A stretch of DNA of 64,000 nt from Plesiomonas shigelloides. GTDB lineage: Bacteria; Pseudomonadota; Gammaproteobacteria; Enterobacterales; CAMTGL01. Shown piece after piece: positions 8,861 through 17,010 of the stretch (within the stretch, counting starts at the first letter, position 1; every line of letters begins with the position of its first letter). The notes below the pieces were generated by a model. That model was not told where the DNA came from. It was given only the letters and a program-made list of their open reading frames with translations, and searched no databases. A program made the position numbers and the translations under genes. The stretch lies in assembly GCF_900087055.1 (NCBI RefSeq), contig NZ_LT575468.1, positions 1,860,001 to 1,924,000 of the forward strand, in the 5' to 3' direction.

Positions 8861-8869
8861 TGCTATACT
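8861..8869 (+). promoter_or_regulatory. Extended -10 promoter of the PhnA-domain gene
   Basis: TGCTATACT forms an extended -10 element (TGn plus TATACT at 8864-8869), 36 bases before the ATG at 8905. It lies inside the longer open frame beginning at 8860, which argues that the 8860 ATG is not the start. Confidence 0.5.
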
Positions 8870-8904
8870 TTGCTTGTATTATTCCGTATTACGAGCGAAT
8901 TACG

Positions 8905-9483
8905 ATGTCAATTGAGCAAATCTTACAAGAACGCAGTGGCTCACACTGTGAACTCTGTGGAAGTGAGAATAATCTTTCTGTTTATTCTGTCCCTCACTCA
9001 GCGTCTGATGATGCGGATCATTCCGTACTTCTGTGCGATACATGCCGTAATCAGATCGAAAACCCTGAAACTGCCGATCAGGCTCACTGGCGTTGTCTGA
9101 ACGACAGTATGTGGAGCCAAGTGCCTGCAGTACAGGTAATGGCATGGCGTCAGCTGAAGAATCTGTCTCACGAAGTTTGGGCTCAGGATCTGCTGGATAT
9201 GCTGTATCTGGACGAAGAAACTCTGGCATGGGCAGAAGCTGGTGTGTCTGCAACCAGCAGCAACGATGACACCGCCCCGACTCTGGACAGCAACGGCAAC
9301 GTGCTGCAAGACGGCGACTCTGTCACCCTGATTAAAGATCTGGTCGTTAAAGGTGCTAACTTCACTGCCAAGCGCGGCACCATGGTGAAGAATATCTCTC
9401 TGACCAGCAACCCAGAGCACATTGAAGGCCGCGTAAACGGCGTGCAAATCGTTCTGGTTGCCAACTTCCTGAAGAAGGCTTAA
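8905..9483 (+). CDS. PhnA/YjdM-domain zinc-ribbon protein
   Basis: 192-residue protein. The C-terminal 70 residues match the PhnA/YjdM domain (LDSNGNVLQDGDSVTLIKDLVVKG ... GTMVKNISL in pieces of that block), a small SH3-like barrel of unclear role. The N-terminal half has CELCG and CDTCRNQI cysteine pairs that likely bind zinc, and is longer than the zinc ribbon of the 111-residue E. coli YjdM. Despite the name, YjdM is not known to act in phosphonate breakdown. The ATG at 8905 is favoured because the upstream ATG sits on the promoter. It ends at a strong terminator. Confidence 0.8.
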   Translation: MSIEQILQERSGSHCELCGSENNLSVYSVPHSASDDADHSVLLCDTCRNQIENPETADQAHWRCLNDSMWSQVPAVQVMAWRQLKNLSHEVWAQDLLDMLYLDEETLAWAEAGVSATSSNDDTAPTLDSNGNVLQDGDSVTLIKDLVVKGANFTAKRGTMVKNISLTSNPEHIEGRVNGVQIVLVANFLKKA

Positions 9484-9531
9484 TTCAGCGGTTCACGAAA
9501 CATTTGGTTTCGGATTCATACCTCTGATAAT

Positions 9532-9588
9532 ACGACTGCCCGTTACAATATATACGCTTTGTGTATATTGTCGAGCGGTCGTTTTTTT
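9532..9588 (+). terminator. Strong terminator after the PhnA-domain gene
   Basis: Long interrupted stem with outer arms ACGAC/GTCGT and inner ACAATATA/TATATTGT, followed by seven T (9582-9588). Confidence 0.8.
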
Positions 9589-9805
9589 ATCTATTTTCTC
9601 ATTTATCTAGTCATTTTCAGCAACTCTGATTTATCACAAAGGTTGCGTCTATCGTACTTGTATCACCTAAAGAGCATAGCAAATCGCAGTAGAATAAAAC
9701 TGAGATAAAAAGCGAAATACTGATGATGCGAGTAAGCTAAAAATGCATACTTGGATATGAAAGACAGATAAAAAAGCAGAAAAAAGAGAAGAGAAAGAGC
9801 CAAAA

Positions 9806-9931
9806 AAAGAAAAACGCCGGTCTTCAATGCCGGCGTAGCAAGAATAAGTTTGCTGTAATGCAAGGAAAATAGAAGGAAGTTAAGACAACGTGGAGTACAG
9901 TGTCCATCGCTTAAACACTGTATTCACCTGC
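9806..9931 (-). ncRNA. fnrS: FnrS, anaerobically induced small RNA
   Basis: Read on the - strand it begins GCAGGTGAAT, like E. coli FnrS. It then has a perfect 8-bp stem TACAGTGT/ACACTGTA enclosing the loop AAGCGATGG; E. coli has the same loop on a stem of different sequence (recalled), so the pairing covaries. Next comes GTCTTAACTTCC, close to the GTCTTACTTCC target-pairing segment of E. coli. It ends with the terminator ACGCCGG (9814-9820) / CCGGCGT (9830-9836) and a long T-run. It lies 105 bases downstream of zntB, the same neighbourhood as in E. coli. FnrS is an Hfq-dependent repressor of aerobic-metabolism mRNAs when oxygen is absent. Confidence 0.88.
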
Positions 9932-9965
9932 CAGTGCAGTTTGCTACTGAATGCGGTTGCAAGTA

Positions 9966-9979
9966 TTGATTTCGCGCAA
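9966..9979 (-). promoter_or_regulatory. FNR site of fnrS
   Basis: TTGAT, four bases, CGCAA: one perfect and one partial FNR half-site. Its centre (9972.5) is 41.5 bases from the predicted fnrS start at 9931, the exact class II position. A poor -10 (CAAACT, 9938-9943) fits strict activator dependence. Confidence 0.75.
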
Positions 9980-10036
9980 TTTTTTGCGTCATTGCAGTCA
10001 ATTATCTGTAATGACACACATTTTCTCGCAAAACGC

Positions 10037-11044
10037 TTATAACCAGCGTTTTCTTTTCAGCCAAAATCCAATACCGCCCGCAAGCCCCACCAGCGCCAAG
10101 CAAAACAGTGGAAAACTGCCGCTAAAGCCTTTACCCGGAATGCCCTCCAGATTGACTCCAAACAACCCCGTCAAAAACGAAATCGGTAAAAACATCATAG
10201 CCAGCAAAGACATGGCATAAGTGCGCCGGTTCATGGCATCTGCCAGCAAGTTCGCAATTTCATCAGCCAAGACCGAGGTACGGGAAATCGCAGCATCCAA
10301 ATCGTCCAAGGTTCTGCCTAATCGCTCCGAGACTTCTTGCATGCGCCGTTTATCGTCATCATCGAACCAGCTGATTTTCTCTGCGGCAATGCGCGAATAG
10401 ACATCGCGCTGCGGAGACAGATACCGACGCAATACAATCAACTGCTTGCGGATCAACGCCAGACGTCCGCGATCGGGGATCTTGTGCTCCAGCAAGCCAT
10501 CTTCCAGCTCGATAATCACTTCATGCAGATCGTCGATAAACTCAGAGGCGTAATCGGTCATGCAATCGCAAATCTCGACCACCCATTCGCTGCTGTTGGT
10601 CGGCCCGTTACCATTCCACAGTTCGGTTTCCAGATCTTCGACCGAAAACAGTCGCCGCCGCCGCGAAGAGACTATCAGATCACGACTGACGTAAGCGCGC
10701 AACGCCACCATCTGATCAGGGCGCTCATCGTTGTTGTAATTGATGCTACGGAGGGTGATTAAGACCCCTTCCCCTAATCGGGTAAAGCGCGGACGCGAGC
10801 TTTCCCCCAGCAATGCCTCTTTTACGTTTTCCGGCAGCAAGCCGGTATCGCGGATCCAGTTAGCCGAATCAGGCTGGCTGTAATCCAAATGCAGCCACAC
10901 AGGCCCTTGCTCTGCTCTCAGTTTTGCATCTTTAGCCTGCGTTGTGTTGGCCTTTGCCAGCTTGTCAATGGGCAGAGCACCACCCTGCCCATCTAACCAC
11001 AGGGCACTGATTGCTCCCTTTACCTGCACATCGTTAACTTGCAT
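10037..11044 (-). CDS. zntB: Zinc transporter ZntB (CorA family)
   Basis: CorA-superfamily inner-membrane transporter that handles Zn2+, probably as a pentamer with a large cytoplasmic funnel. The 335-residue product has the soluble N-terminal domain, long helices (about residues 190-270) and two C-terminal membrane segments. The pore motif is GVN (GLFGVNLEGIPG) instead of the GMN of CorA, as in ZntB, and it ends in the basic tail WLKRKRWL. The frame continues 25 codons upstream, but AGGAAAGG precedes the ATG at 11044, so that start is chosen. The fnrS gene follows downstream. Confidence 0.93.
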   Translation of the reverse strand: MQVNDVQVKGAISALWLDGQGGALPIDKLAKANTTQAKDAKLRAEQGPVWLHLDYSQPDSANWIRDTGLLPENVKEALLGESSRPRFTRLGEGVLITLRSINYNNDERPDQMVALRAYVSRDLIVSSRRRRLFSVEDLETELWNGNGPTNSSEWVVEICDCMTDYASEFIDDLHEVIIELEDGLLEHKIPDRGRLALIRKQLIVLRRYLSPQRDVYSRIAAEKISWFDDDDKRRMQEVSERLGRTLDDLDAAISRTSVLADEIANLLADAMNRRTYAMSLLAMMFLPISFLTGLFGVNLEGIPGKGFSGSFPLFCLALVGLAGGIGFWLKRKRWL

Positions 11045-11206
11045 GAGCCTTTCCTGACACATTGAAAGAAACCTGTTTACCGGATCACAAATTCGCGTTA
11101 ACCCATTTACGCCAGCCAAAAATATGGTAGATTCCCCGCGGGCTGACGCAATCTCGTCATACCAGCCCGCACGACCAACAGATATTCTTTTTGAGGACTA
11201 TCAGCC

Positions 11207-11383
11207 ATGAAACCAGTAGTCGATAATTGGCTGGAACAGGAGTTAATGCTGCAGGAAGTGATCCGGGCAGAAAAACTTCGCCATATACGTGAAGAACATG
11301 AAGATGCGTTTACCGATATGAGCAACCGGCGCAGAACCTGCCGCCGCCGCCAAATCAAACGCTGCAAGCGCGGAACTTTGTAA
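11207..11383 (+). CDS. Unknown 58-residue basic protein divergent from zntB
   Basis: Short open frame starting at ATG behind TTTTGAGGACTATCAGCC, a good ribosome-binding site (GAGGA). The product has an amphipathic acidic/basic helix (residues 8-37, DNWLEQELMLQEVIRAEKLR pattern) and an Arg/Lys-rich end with two Cys (RRRTCRRRQIKRCKRG). It could be a nucleic-acid-binding or metal-related small protein. I do not recognise the family. It is divergent from zntB across a 160-base intergenic region. Confidence 0.5.
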   Translation: MKPVVDNWLEQELMLQEVIRAEKLRHIREEHEDAFTDMSNRRRTCRRRQIKRCKRGTL

Positions 11384-11495
11384 TTCAACCCGATTTTGGG
11401 TGCAGTATGGCTCCACACTGCGCCCTGTATTGCTCACCATGCATCTTCACTGGGTATTCTTCCCTACAGCGTATTGCTGCTTTAGGTTTGACGTT

Positions 11496-11933
11496 TTACT
11501 GCTCACCGTGTGTGTTTTCGGCGATCACGGCAGTCGTCAGACGCGCACTGCAACATAAACGCTGCTGCTCATCAAAAATCTCTATCTGCCAGACCTGATG
11601 CCGCCGACCGACATGTAACGCTTTGCACACTCCACGCGCCATACCGCTTCGGATCGCGCGCAAATGGTTGGCATTCACCTCCAACCCCACTACCTGTTCA
11701 CGCCCTTCGGTACACAGATAGCCGGCCACAGAGCCGAGCGTTTCGGCCAATACTACTGACGCGCCGCCGTGTAACAGGCCAAATGGCTGGGTAGTACGCT
11801 GATCAACCGGCATCACCGCTTCCAGCGCATCAGGGGTAATGGCAGTAAACTCGATGCCGACATGTCCTACCATACAGTGTTTGCCCATCTCATTCAGCTG
11901 GGCCAATGTTGCAGTTCGTTTCCAAATTTTCAT
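11496..11933 (-). CDS. menI: 1,4-dihydroxy-2-naphthoyl-CoA thioesterase MenI (YdiI)
   Basis: Hotdog-fold thioesterase that releases 1,4-dihydroxy-2-naphthoate in menaquinone synthesis. The 145-residue sequence matches E. coli YdiI closely (MPVDQRTTQPFGLLHGGASV, ETLGSVAGYLCTEG, RHQVWQIEIFDEQQRLCCSA); the HGGASV segment with the following Glu is the active site of the 4HBT class II family. It is 37 bases downstream of ydiJ on the same strand, the E. coli arrangement, so the two are probably an operon. Confidence 0.95.
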   Translation of the reverse strand: MKIWKRTATLAQLNEMGKHCMVGHVGIEFTAITPDALEAVMPVDQRTTQPFGLLHGGASVVLAETLGSVAGYLCTEGREQVVGLEVNANHLRAIRSGMARGVCKALHVGRRHQVWQIEIFDEQQRLCCSARLTTAVIAENTHGEQ

Positions 11934-11970
11934 GGTGATATTCTGTTTATTTTCCGTCAGTAAGTGATGA

Positions 11971-14900
11971 TTACGCTTGGCTGCGCAGGATAGAAAGCAG
12001 CGCCTGTGCAGGATGCAAGATACGCTCTTTTTCCATGCGCTTAACTTGGCTACGGCACGAATAACCGGTAGTCAGGCAGCGATTCAATGGCCGAATTTTC
12101 AGCTGCGCTTGCCAAGACAGGCGATAAATTCCGAGGGAATTGTCTCGGTTTTTCGCCTCATGCCCGTACGTGCCGGCCATCCCACAGCAACCGACGCTGA
12201 CCGTCTGCAACTCGGCGCCAAAATGGGCAAAGATCGCTTTCCAGTCCGCCGAGCTTTGTGGCAACGCGGTGCTTTCCGTGCAGTGCCCCAGCAAATACCA
12301 GACATCTGATGATTTACTCAGTGCCGGAACCGAGCCAAGACGCGGACGCAGCCACTCCTGCACCAATTGCACCTCAAATGTACCGCGCGCGTCACCCAGC
12401 ACTTCACGGTATTCATCGCGATAGCACAACACCAGTGCTGGATCGACGCCCACCATCGGAATCTCGAGCGCAGAGAGCTGATTTAAAAATTCAGCCGTGC
12501 TGGCCGCGGTGCGGGCAAACTCACGTAAAAAGCCTTTCACATGCTGCGGCTTGCCATTGGGTTTAAACGGCAACAATACCGGCTTGAAGCCCAAATGCTC
12601 GGCCAAGCGGACAAAATCCGCGACCACTTGTGCGTCATAGAAGCTAGTAAACGGATCTTGCACGACCAGCACATGGCGAGCTTTTTCTTCTGCCGATAAC
12701 GCTTGTAGCTGCTCCAGCGAGAAAGTCAGTGCCGCATGGCCCGTCAACTCTTCGCGCAGCGTCGGCACTGACAGCGAAGGCACATCAATCATGCCGATGG
12801 TTTTCTCGGTTAACGTCTGCATCCACGCTGGTTGCATGATGGCATTGAACAGTTTCGGCGCTTTGGCCATCAGCGGGGCATACTGCTCGACCGTCGCCAC
12901 CATGTAATCTCGGGCTGGCCGCAAATAGCGGGTGTGGTAGAGCTGCAAAAAGCGCGCACGAAACGCCGGCACGTCAATCTTGATAGGACACTGGGTCGAG
13001 CAGGCTTTGCAGGCCAAACAACCCGCCATTGCCTCTTTCACCTCATGGGAAAAGTCATATTCACCACGGCGTGCCGCCAAGGTATAGCGGGTTTTATCCA
13101 TCAGCTCGCGAAAGCTAAATGACGAACCGGCCAGTTGCTGCTCTATGCTCAGCACATCAGCGCCTTCATCGGCCAACATGGACAGCCATTCGCGCACCAA
13201 CGCGGCACGCCCTTTTGGAGAATGGCGGCGATCGCGGGTTATTTTCACTGACGGGCACATCGGGCTGTGCGTATCAAAGTTAAAGCACAAGCCGTTGCCG
13301 TTACACTCCAGTGCACCGCGATAAGACTCGCGCACACTGAGCGGAATTTTACGATCATGCCAACTGCGCTTTTCTCCCGCCACTTGCACCAGTTCAGCGC
13401 CCGCTTTCAATGGCGTGCAGATCTTGCCCGGATTTAAGCGGTTATCTGGGTCAAACACGGTTTTGATCAGTTGCAACTCAGCCCACAGCGCTTCGCCGAA
13501 AAATAGTGGGCTGTATTCCGAGCGAAAACCTTTACCGTGCTCTCCCCACATCAAGCCGCCGTATTTGGCCGTTAGCGCCACCACTTGGTCAGAGATGGTT
13601 TTCATCAAGCGCTCTTGCTCTGGGTCACACAGGTCCAGCGCAGGACGCACGTGTAATACCCCCGCATCAACGTGACCAAACATCCCGTAATGCAGCCCTT
13701 GGCTGTCGAGCAGCGCACGAAACTCGGCGATATAATCCGCCAGATGCTCCGGCGGAACGCAGGTATCCTCGGCAAAAGCTATCGGCTTGGCCGCACCTTT
13801 GGTATTCCCCAGCAGCCCGACGGCCTTTTTGCGCATGGTGTAAATGCGCTCGATATCCACTAAATCATGACATACCTGATAACCGATCACGCCACCTTCG
13901 CGGTTTGGCAGGAGTGTATCGAGGCGCTGACAGAGATCGCTCACCTGCGCATCAATCAGCTCGGCATCATCACCGGCATACTCGACAATATTCAGCCCTT
14001 GCATATCGCAACCTGGTACATCAGTGATCAGTTCGCGCACCGAATGCCAAACGATGTCCTCGCGGGCCAGATTCAGCACCTTGGAGTCCACAGTCTCCAC
14101 AGAGAGCGCTTGCGCGGCCACCATAAAAGGGGCATGACGCAGCGCCGAGTCAAAGCTGTCATATTTAATGTTAATCAGACGGCGCTGCTTAGGGATAGGC
14201 GTGATATTCAGCTTGGCCTCGGCAATAAACGCCAATGAGCCTTCTGAACCGGTAAGGAGGCGAGTTAAATCAAACTGACGCAGATCATCGCTAAATACAT
14301 GGCGCAAGTCATAGCCGGTTAAAAAACGATTGAGCTTAGGGAAACGCGCCAAAATCAGCTCACGCTGGTCACGGCAACGTTGCAGCACGGTCTGATAAAC
14401 CCGTCCAATCGGGTCTTTTTGCTGTGCCAGTTGCTCCGCCACTTCCACCGGCATCGGTGCGGTATCCAGTAGCGAACCATCGAGCATCACTGCACGCAAA
14501 CCGAGCACATGATCAGAGGTTTTGCCGTACAGCAGTGAGCCTTGCCCGGAGGCATCGGTATTGATCATGCCGCCAATCGTGGCACGGTTACTGGTGGAAA
14601 GATCAGGAGAGAAAAAATAGCCGTGCGGTTTTAAATAGGCATTGAGCTGATCTTTGACCACGCCCGCTTCCACTCGCACCCATTTTTCTTCCAGATTTAA
14701 CTCCAAAATCCGGTTCATGTAGCGCGAAGTATCCACCACCACACCGGTCGTCAATGATTGACCATTGGTGCCGGTTCCTCCGCCACGTGGGGCGAACGTG
14801 AGTTCTTTGAATTCCGCCTGCTGCGCCGTGCGGGTCAATAATAAGATGTCCGCCACCGAGCGTGGAAACAGTACCGCCTGTGGCAATTGCTGGTAGACAC

Positions 14901-15039
14901 TGTTGTCGGTCGCCATGCTCAAGCGCCCGCCATAGGTCACATCCGTATCACCACTAAAACCGGCTGAGCTCAGCGCCGATAAAAAAGAGTGGGTCAACGG
15001 CGCTACGCCGGGCACGCCGGAAAGTTGCGGAATCATCAT
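11971..15039 (-). CDS. ydiJ: FAD- and Fe-S-dependent D-2-hydroxyacid dehydrogenase YdiJ
   Basis: Large 1022-residue flavoprotein. The N-terminal half is a PCMH-type FAD-binding domain (FAPRGGGTGTNGQS; STSNRATIGGMINTDASGQG) with an FAD-linked oxidase C-terminal domain. The second half carries ferredoxin-like clusters (GCLACKACSTQCPIKIDVP) and a CCG-type domain (SVGCCGMAGTYG) of the GlpC/lactate-oxidase kind. E. coli YdiJ is reported to oxidise D-2-hydroxyglutarate; the same activity is inferred. Start at the first of two adjacent ATGs, preceded by AAGGGATAACCA. It is followed by menI in an apparent operon. Confidence 0.93.
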   Translation of the reverse strand: MMIPQLSGVPGVAPLTHSFLSALSSAGFSGDTDVTYGGRLSMATDNSVYQQLPQAVLFPRSVADILLLTRTAQQAEFKELTFAPRGGGTGTNGQSLTTGVVVDTSRYMNRILELNLEEKWVRVEAGVVKDQLNAYLKPHGYFFSPDLSTSNRATIGGMINTDASGQGSLLYGKTSDHVLGLRAVMLDGSLLDTAPMPVEVAEQLAQQKDPIGRVYQTVLQRCRDQRELILARFPKLNRFLTGYDLRHVFSDDLRQFDLTRLLTGSEGSLAFIAEAKLNITPIPKQRRLINIKYDSFDSALRHAPFMVAAQALSVETVDSKVLNLAREDIVWHSVRELITDVPGCDMQGLNIVEYAGDDAELIDAQVSDLCQRLDTLLPNREGGVIGYQVCHDLVDIERIYTMRKKAVGLLGNTKGAAKPIAFAEDTCVPPEHLADYIAEFRALLDSQGLHYGMFGHVDAGVLHVRPALDLCDPEQERLMKTISDQVVALTAKYGGLMWGEHGKGFRSEYSPLFFGEALWAELQLIKTVFDPDNRLNPGKICTPLKAGAELVQVAGEKRSWHDRKIPLSVRESYRGALECNGNGLCFNFDTHSPMCPSVKITRDRRHSPKGRAALVREWLSMLADEGADVLSIEQQLAGSSFSFRELMDKTRYTLAARRGEYDFSHEVKEAMAGCLACKACSTQCPIKIDVPAFRARFLQLYHTRYLRPARDYMVATVEQYAPLMAKAPKLFNAIMQPAWMQTLTEKTIGMIDVPSLSVPTLREELTGHAALTFSLEQLQALSAEEKARHVLVVQDPFTSFYDAQVVADFVRLAEHLGFKPVLLPFKPNGKPQHVKGFLREFARTAASTAEFLNQLSALEIPMVGVDPALVLCYRDEYREVLGDARGTFEVQLVQEWLRPRLGSVPALSKSSDVWYLLGHCTESTALPQSSADWKAIFAHFGAELQTVSVGCCGMAGTYGHEAKNRDNSLGIYRLSWQAQLKIRPLNRCLTTGYSCRSQVKRMEKERILHPAQALLSILRSQA

Positions 15040-15547
15040 TGGTTATCCCTTACAGCCTTGCATCCTGAAACCACGGTGAGCGCACGTGCTTATTGGCGTC
15101 ACCCTAGCCTGCATAAATGTATATTTAACCTGCAGTATCAACAATCTGTCTGCATAAAACCAGCGTTTCAACGGGAGCCATGCATAACGCGCTTATCCTT
15201 GATACGCGGTTTTATCGCGCATCCATACCGTATCAATCGCTTATCGGAATAAAAATTACACGGGATAAAACGCCCCTGCAACTGACTTACTGCGCTTTAT
15301 GTTGTCTGTTTACCACTGCGTATTTATTCAGCAATACCGATTCAGCTAAAACAGCAAAGCCCACAATGAAAACAGTGATAACACCGTACGTTTTGTGCGC
15401 TATACCTCACGAGTTCATCCCCTACTCAGTGCGCGCCATTTGACCTTAAATAGCAAACAAAGGTAGAGATATGACAGACAAATATAATAATTTGCTCTTG
15501 CTATACACAACAAAGTGCACACAATTTTAATTCAGACAGGATAAGTT
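15040..15547. other. 508-base intergenic region between ydiJ and gdhA
   Basis: Divergent promoter region. It contains an 8-bp inverted repeat TTGATACG (15199-15206) / CGTATCAA (15229-15236) with 22 bases between, flanked by two CGCTTATC copies. A short frame at 15180-15443 has no ribosome-binding site or recognisable product. I see no RNA gene. Confidence 0.5.
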
Positions 15548-16897
15548 ATGAGCCATATACCTTCTTTGGACGATTTTATCGCCGGTGTTAGCCAGCGTAA
15601 CCCCCACCAGCCGGAGTATCTGCAAGCGGTACATGAAGTGATGGCAACCCTGTGGCCTTTTATTCAGGAAAACCCTCGCTACGCCGCCCAAGGTCTGCTG
15701 GAGCGTTTGGTGGAGCCTGAGCGCTTAATTCAATTTCGCGTTTGCTGGACCGACGATCACGGCAATGTGCAGGTTAATCGCGCGTTTCGCGTTCAACACA
15801 ACTCAGCCATTGGGCCGTACAAAGGCGGGATGCGCTTTCACCCTTCGGTGAATCCTTCCATTTTGAAGTTTTTGGCTTTTGAGCAAACCTTTAAAAATGC
15901 CCTGACCACATTGCCGATGGGCGGCGGCAAAGGCGGCTCTGATTTTGACCCCAAAGGGAAAAGTGATGCTGAGATCATGCGCTTTTGTCAGGCATTGATG
16001 ACCGAGCTATACCGCCATTTGGGGCCAGACACTGACGTACCCGCTGGCGATATCGGCGTTGGAGCGCGTGAAGTCGGCTTCATGACGGGGATGATGAAAA
16101 AGCTGACCAACAATGCCGCCTGCGTATTTACCGGTAAAGGCATGAGCTTTGGTGGCAGCGCGATGCGCCCAGAAGCCACCGGTTACGGGCTCATCTATTT
16201 TGTGCAAGCGATGTTGGCTGAACGCGGTGAAAGCTTGGCCGGTCGCACCGTCACCGTGTCTGGCTCCGGTAATGTGGCACAATTTACCATCCAAAAAGCC
16301 CTCGAGTTGGGTGCCAAGGTTATCAGTGCCTCAGACTCCTCCGGCACGGTATACGATCCTGCTGGATTTACGCCGGAGAAACTGGCCGACCTGTGCCGCA
16401 TTAAAAACGAGCAAGCCGGACGCGTTGCCGATTATGCCCGTTTGCACGATTTGACCTATCTGGCCGGACAGCGCCCGTGGGGCATTGCCACAGAAATTGC
16501 GCTGCCATGCGCGACACAAAATGAACTGGATACCGATGATGCCGCGGCGTTGATCCGAAACGGTGTGCGCCTCGTCGCCGAAGGCGCCAATATGCCGACC
16601 ACTGAGCCGGCGGTTTATGCGCTGCAAGAGTGCGGCGTGCTGTTTGCACCCGGTAAAGCGGCCAACGCAGGCGGCGTGGCGACCTCGGGTCTGGAAATGT
16701 CGCAAAATGCGCTGCGTTTAGGCTGGTCAGATCGCGAAGTGGATCAGCGTCTGCAAGACATCATGCTGAGTATTCACGCAGCATGTGTACGTTATGGCCG
16801 CGATCCGCAGAGCAACCATGTCGACTATGTGCGTGGAGCGAATATCGCCGGTTTTGTGAAAGTGGCCGATGCCATGTTGGCGCAAGGTGTGCTGTAA
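15548..16897 (+). CDS. gdhA: NADP-specific glutamate dehydrogenase
   Basis: Cytoplasmic enzyme forming L-glutamate from 2-oxoglutarate and ammonia with NADPH, the low-affinity ammonia route. The 449-residue length matches the hexameric bacterial NADP enzyme. Signatures: GPYKGGMRFHPSVNPSILKF, the catalytic-lysine region LPMGGGKGGSDFDPKGKS, the Rossmann motif VSGSGNVAQF and AEGANMPTT. The ATG follows AGGATAAGTT. The gene is monocistronic and ends at a bidirectional hairpin shared with ppsA. Confidence 0.97.
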   Translation: MSHIPSLDDFIAGVSQRNPHQPEYLQAVHEVMATLWPFIQENPRYAAQGLLERLVEPERLIQFRVCWTDDHGNVQVNRAFRVQHNSAIGPYKGGMRFHPSVNPSILKFLAFEQTFKNALTTLPMGGGKGGSDFDPKGKSDAEIMRFCQALMTELYRHLGPDTDVPAGDIGVGAREVGFMTGMMKKLTNNAACVFTGKGMSFGGSAMRPEATGYGLIYFVQAMLAERGESLAGRTVTVSGSGNVAQFTIQKALELGAKVISASDSSGTVYDPAGFTPEKLADLCRIKNEQAGRVADYARLHDLTYLAGQRPWGIATEIALPCATQNELDTDDAAALIRNGVRLVAEGANMPTTEPAVYALQECGVLFAPGKAANAGGVATSGLEMSQNALRLGWSDREVDQRLQDIMLSIHAACVRYGRDPQSNHVDYVRGANIAGFVKVADAMLAQGVL

Positions 16898-16931
16898 CAC
16901 TCACAATATTCAATTCAATATGTGCCAAACA

Positions 16932-16958
16932 AAAGGGAATACCGGATGGTATTCCCTT
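16932..16958. terminator. Terminator between convergent gdhA and ppsA
   Basis: AAGGGAATACC (16933-16943), loop GGAT, GGTATTCCCTT (16948-16958). The T-run is better on the - strand (TTTTGTTT), so it mainly serves ppsA and also closes gdhA. Confidence 0.75.
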
Positions 16959-17010
16959 GAATTACGGCTAACTTAGCCGCTCGATATGCTGCAGATTATC
17001 TCTGCAAACT

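Noticed and set aside
9663-9863. Leftward 66-codon hydrophobic frame
   Set aside because: It overlaps the fnrS RNA and its terminator; composition reflects the A-rich + strand, with no ribosome-binding site.
15180-15443. Rightward 87-codon frame between ydiJ and gdhA
   Set aside because: No ribosome-binding site or family; lies on the divergent promoter region.
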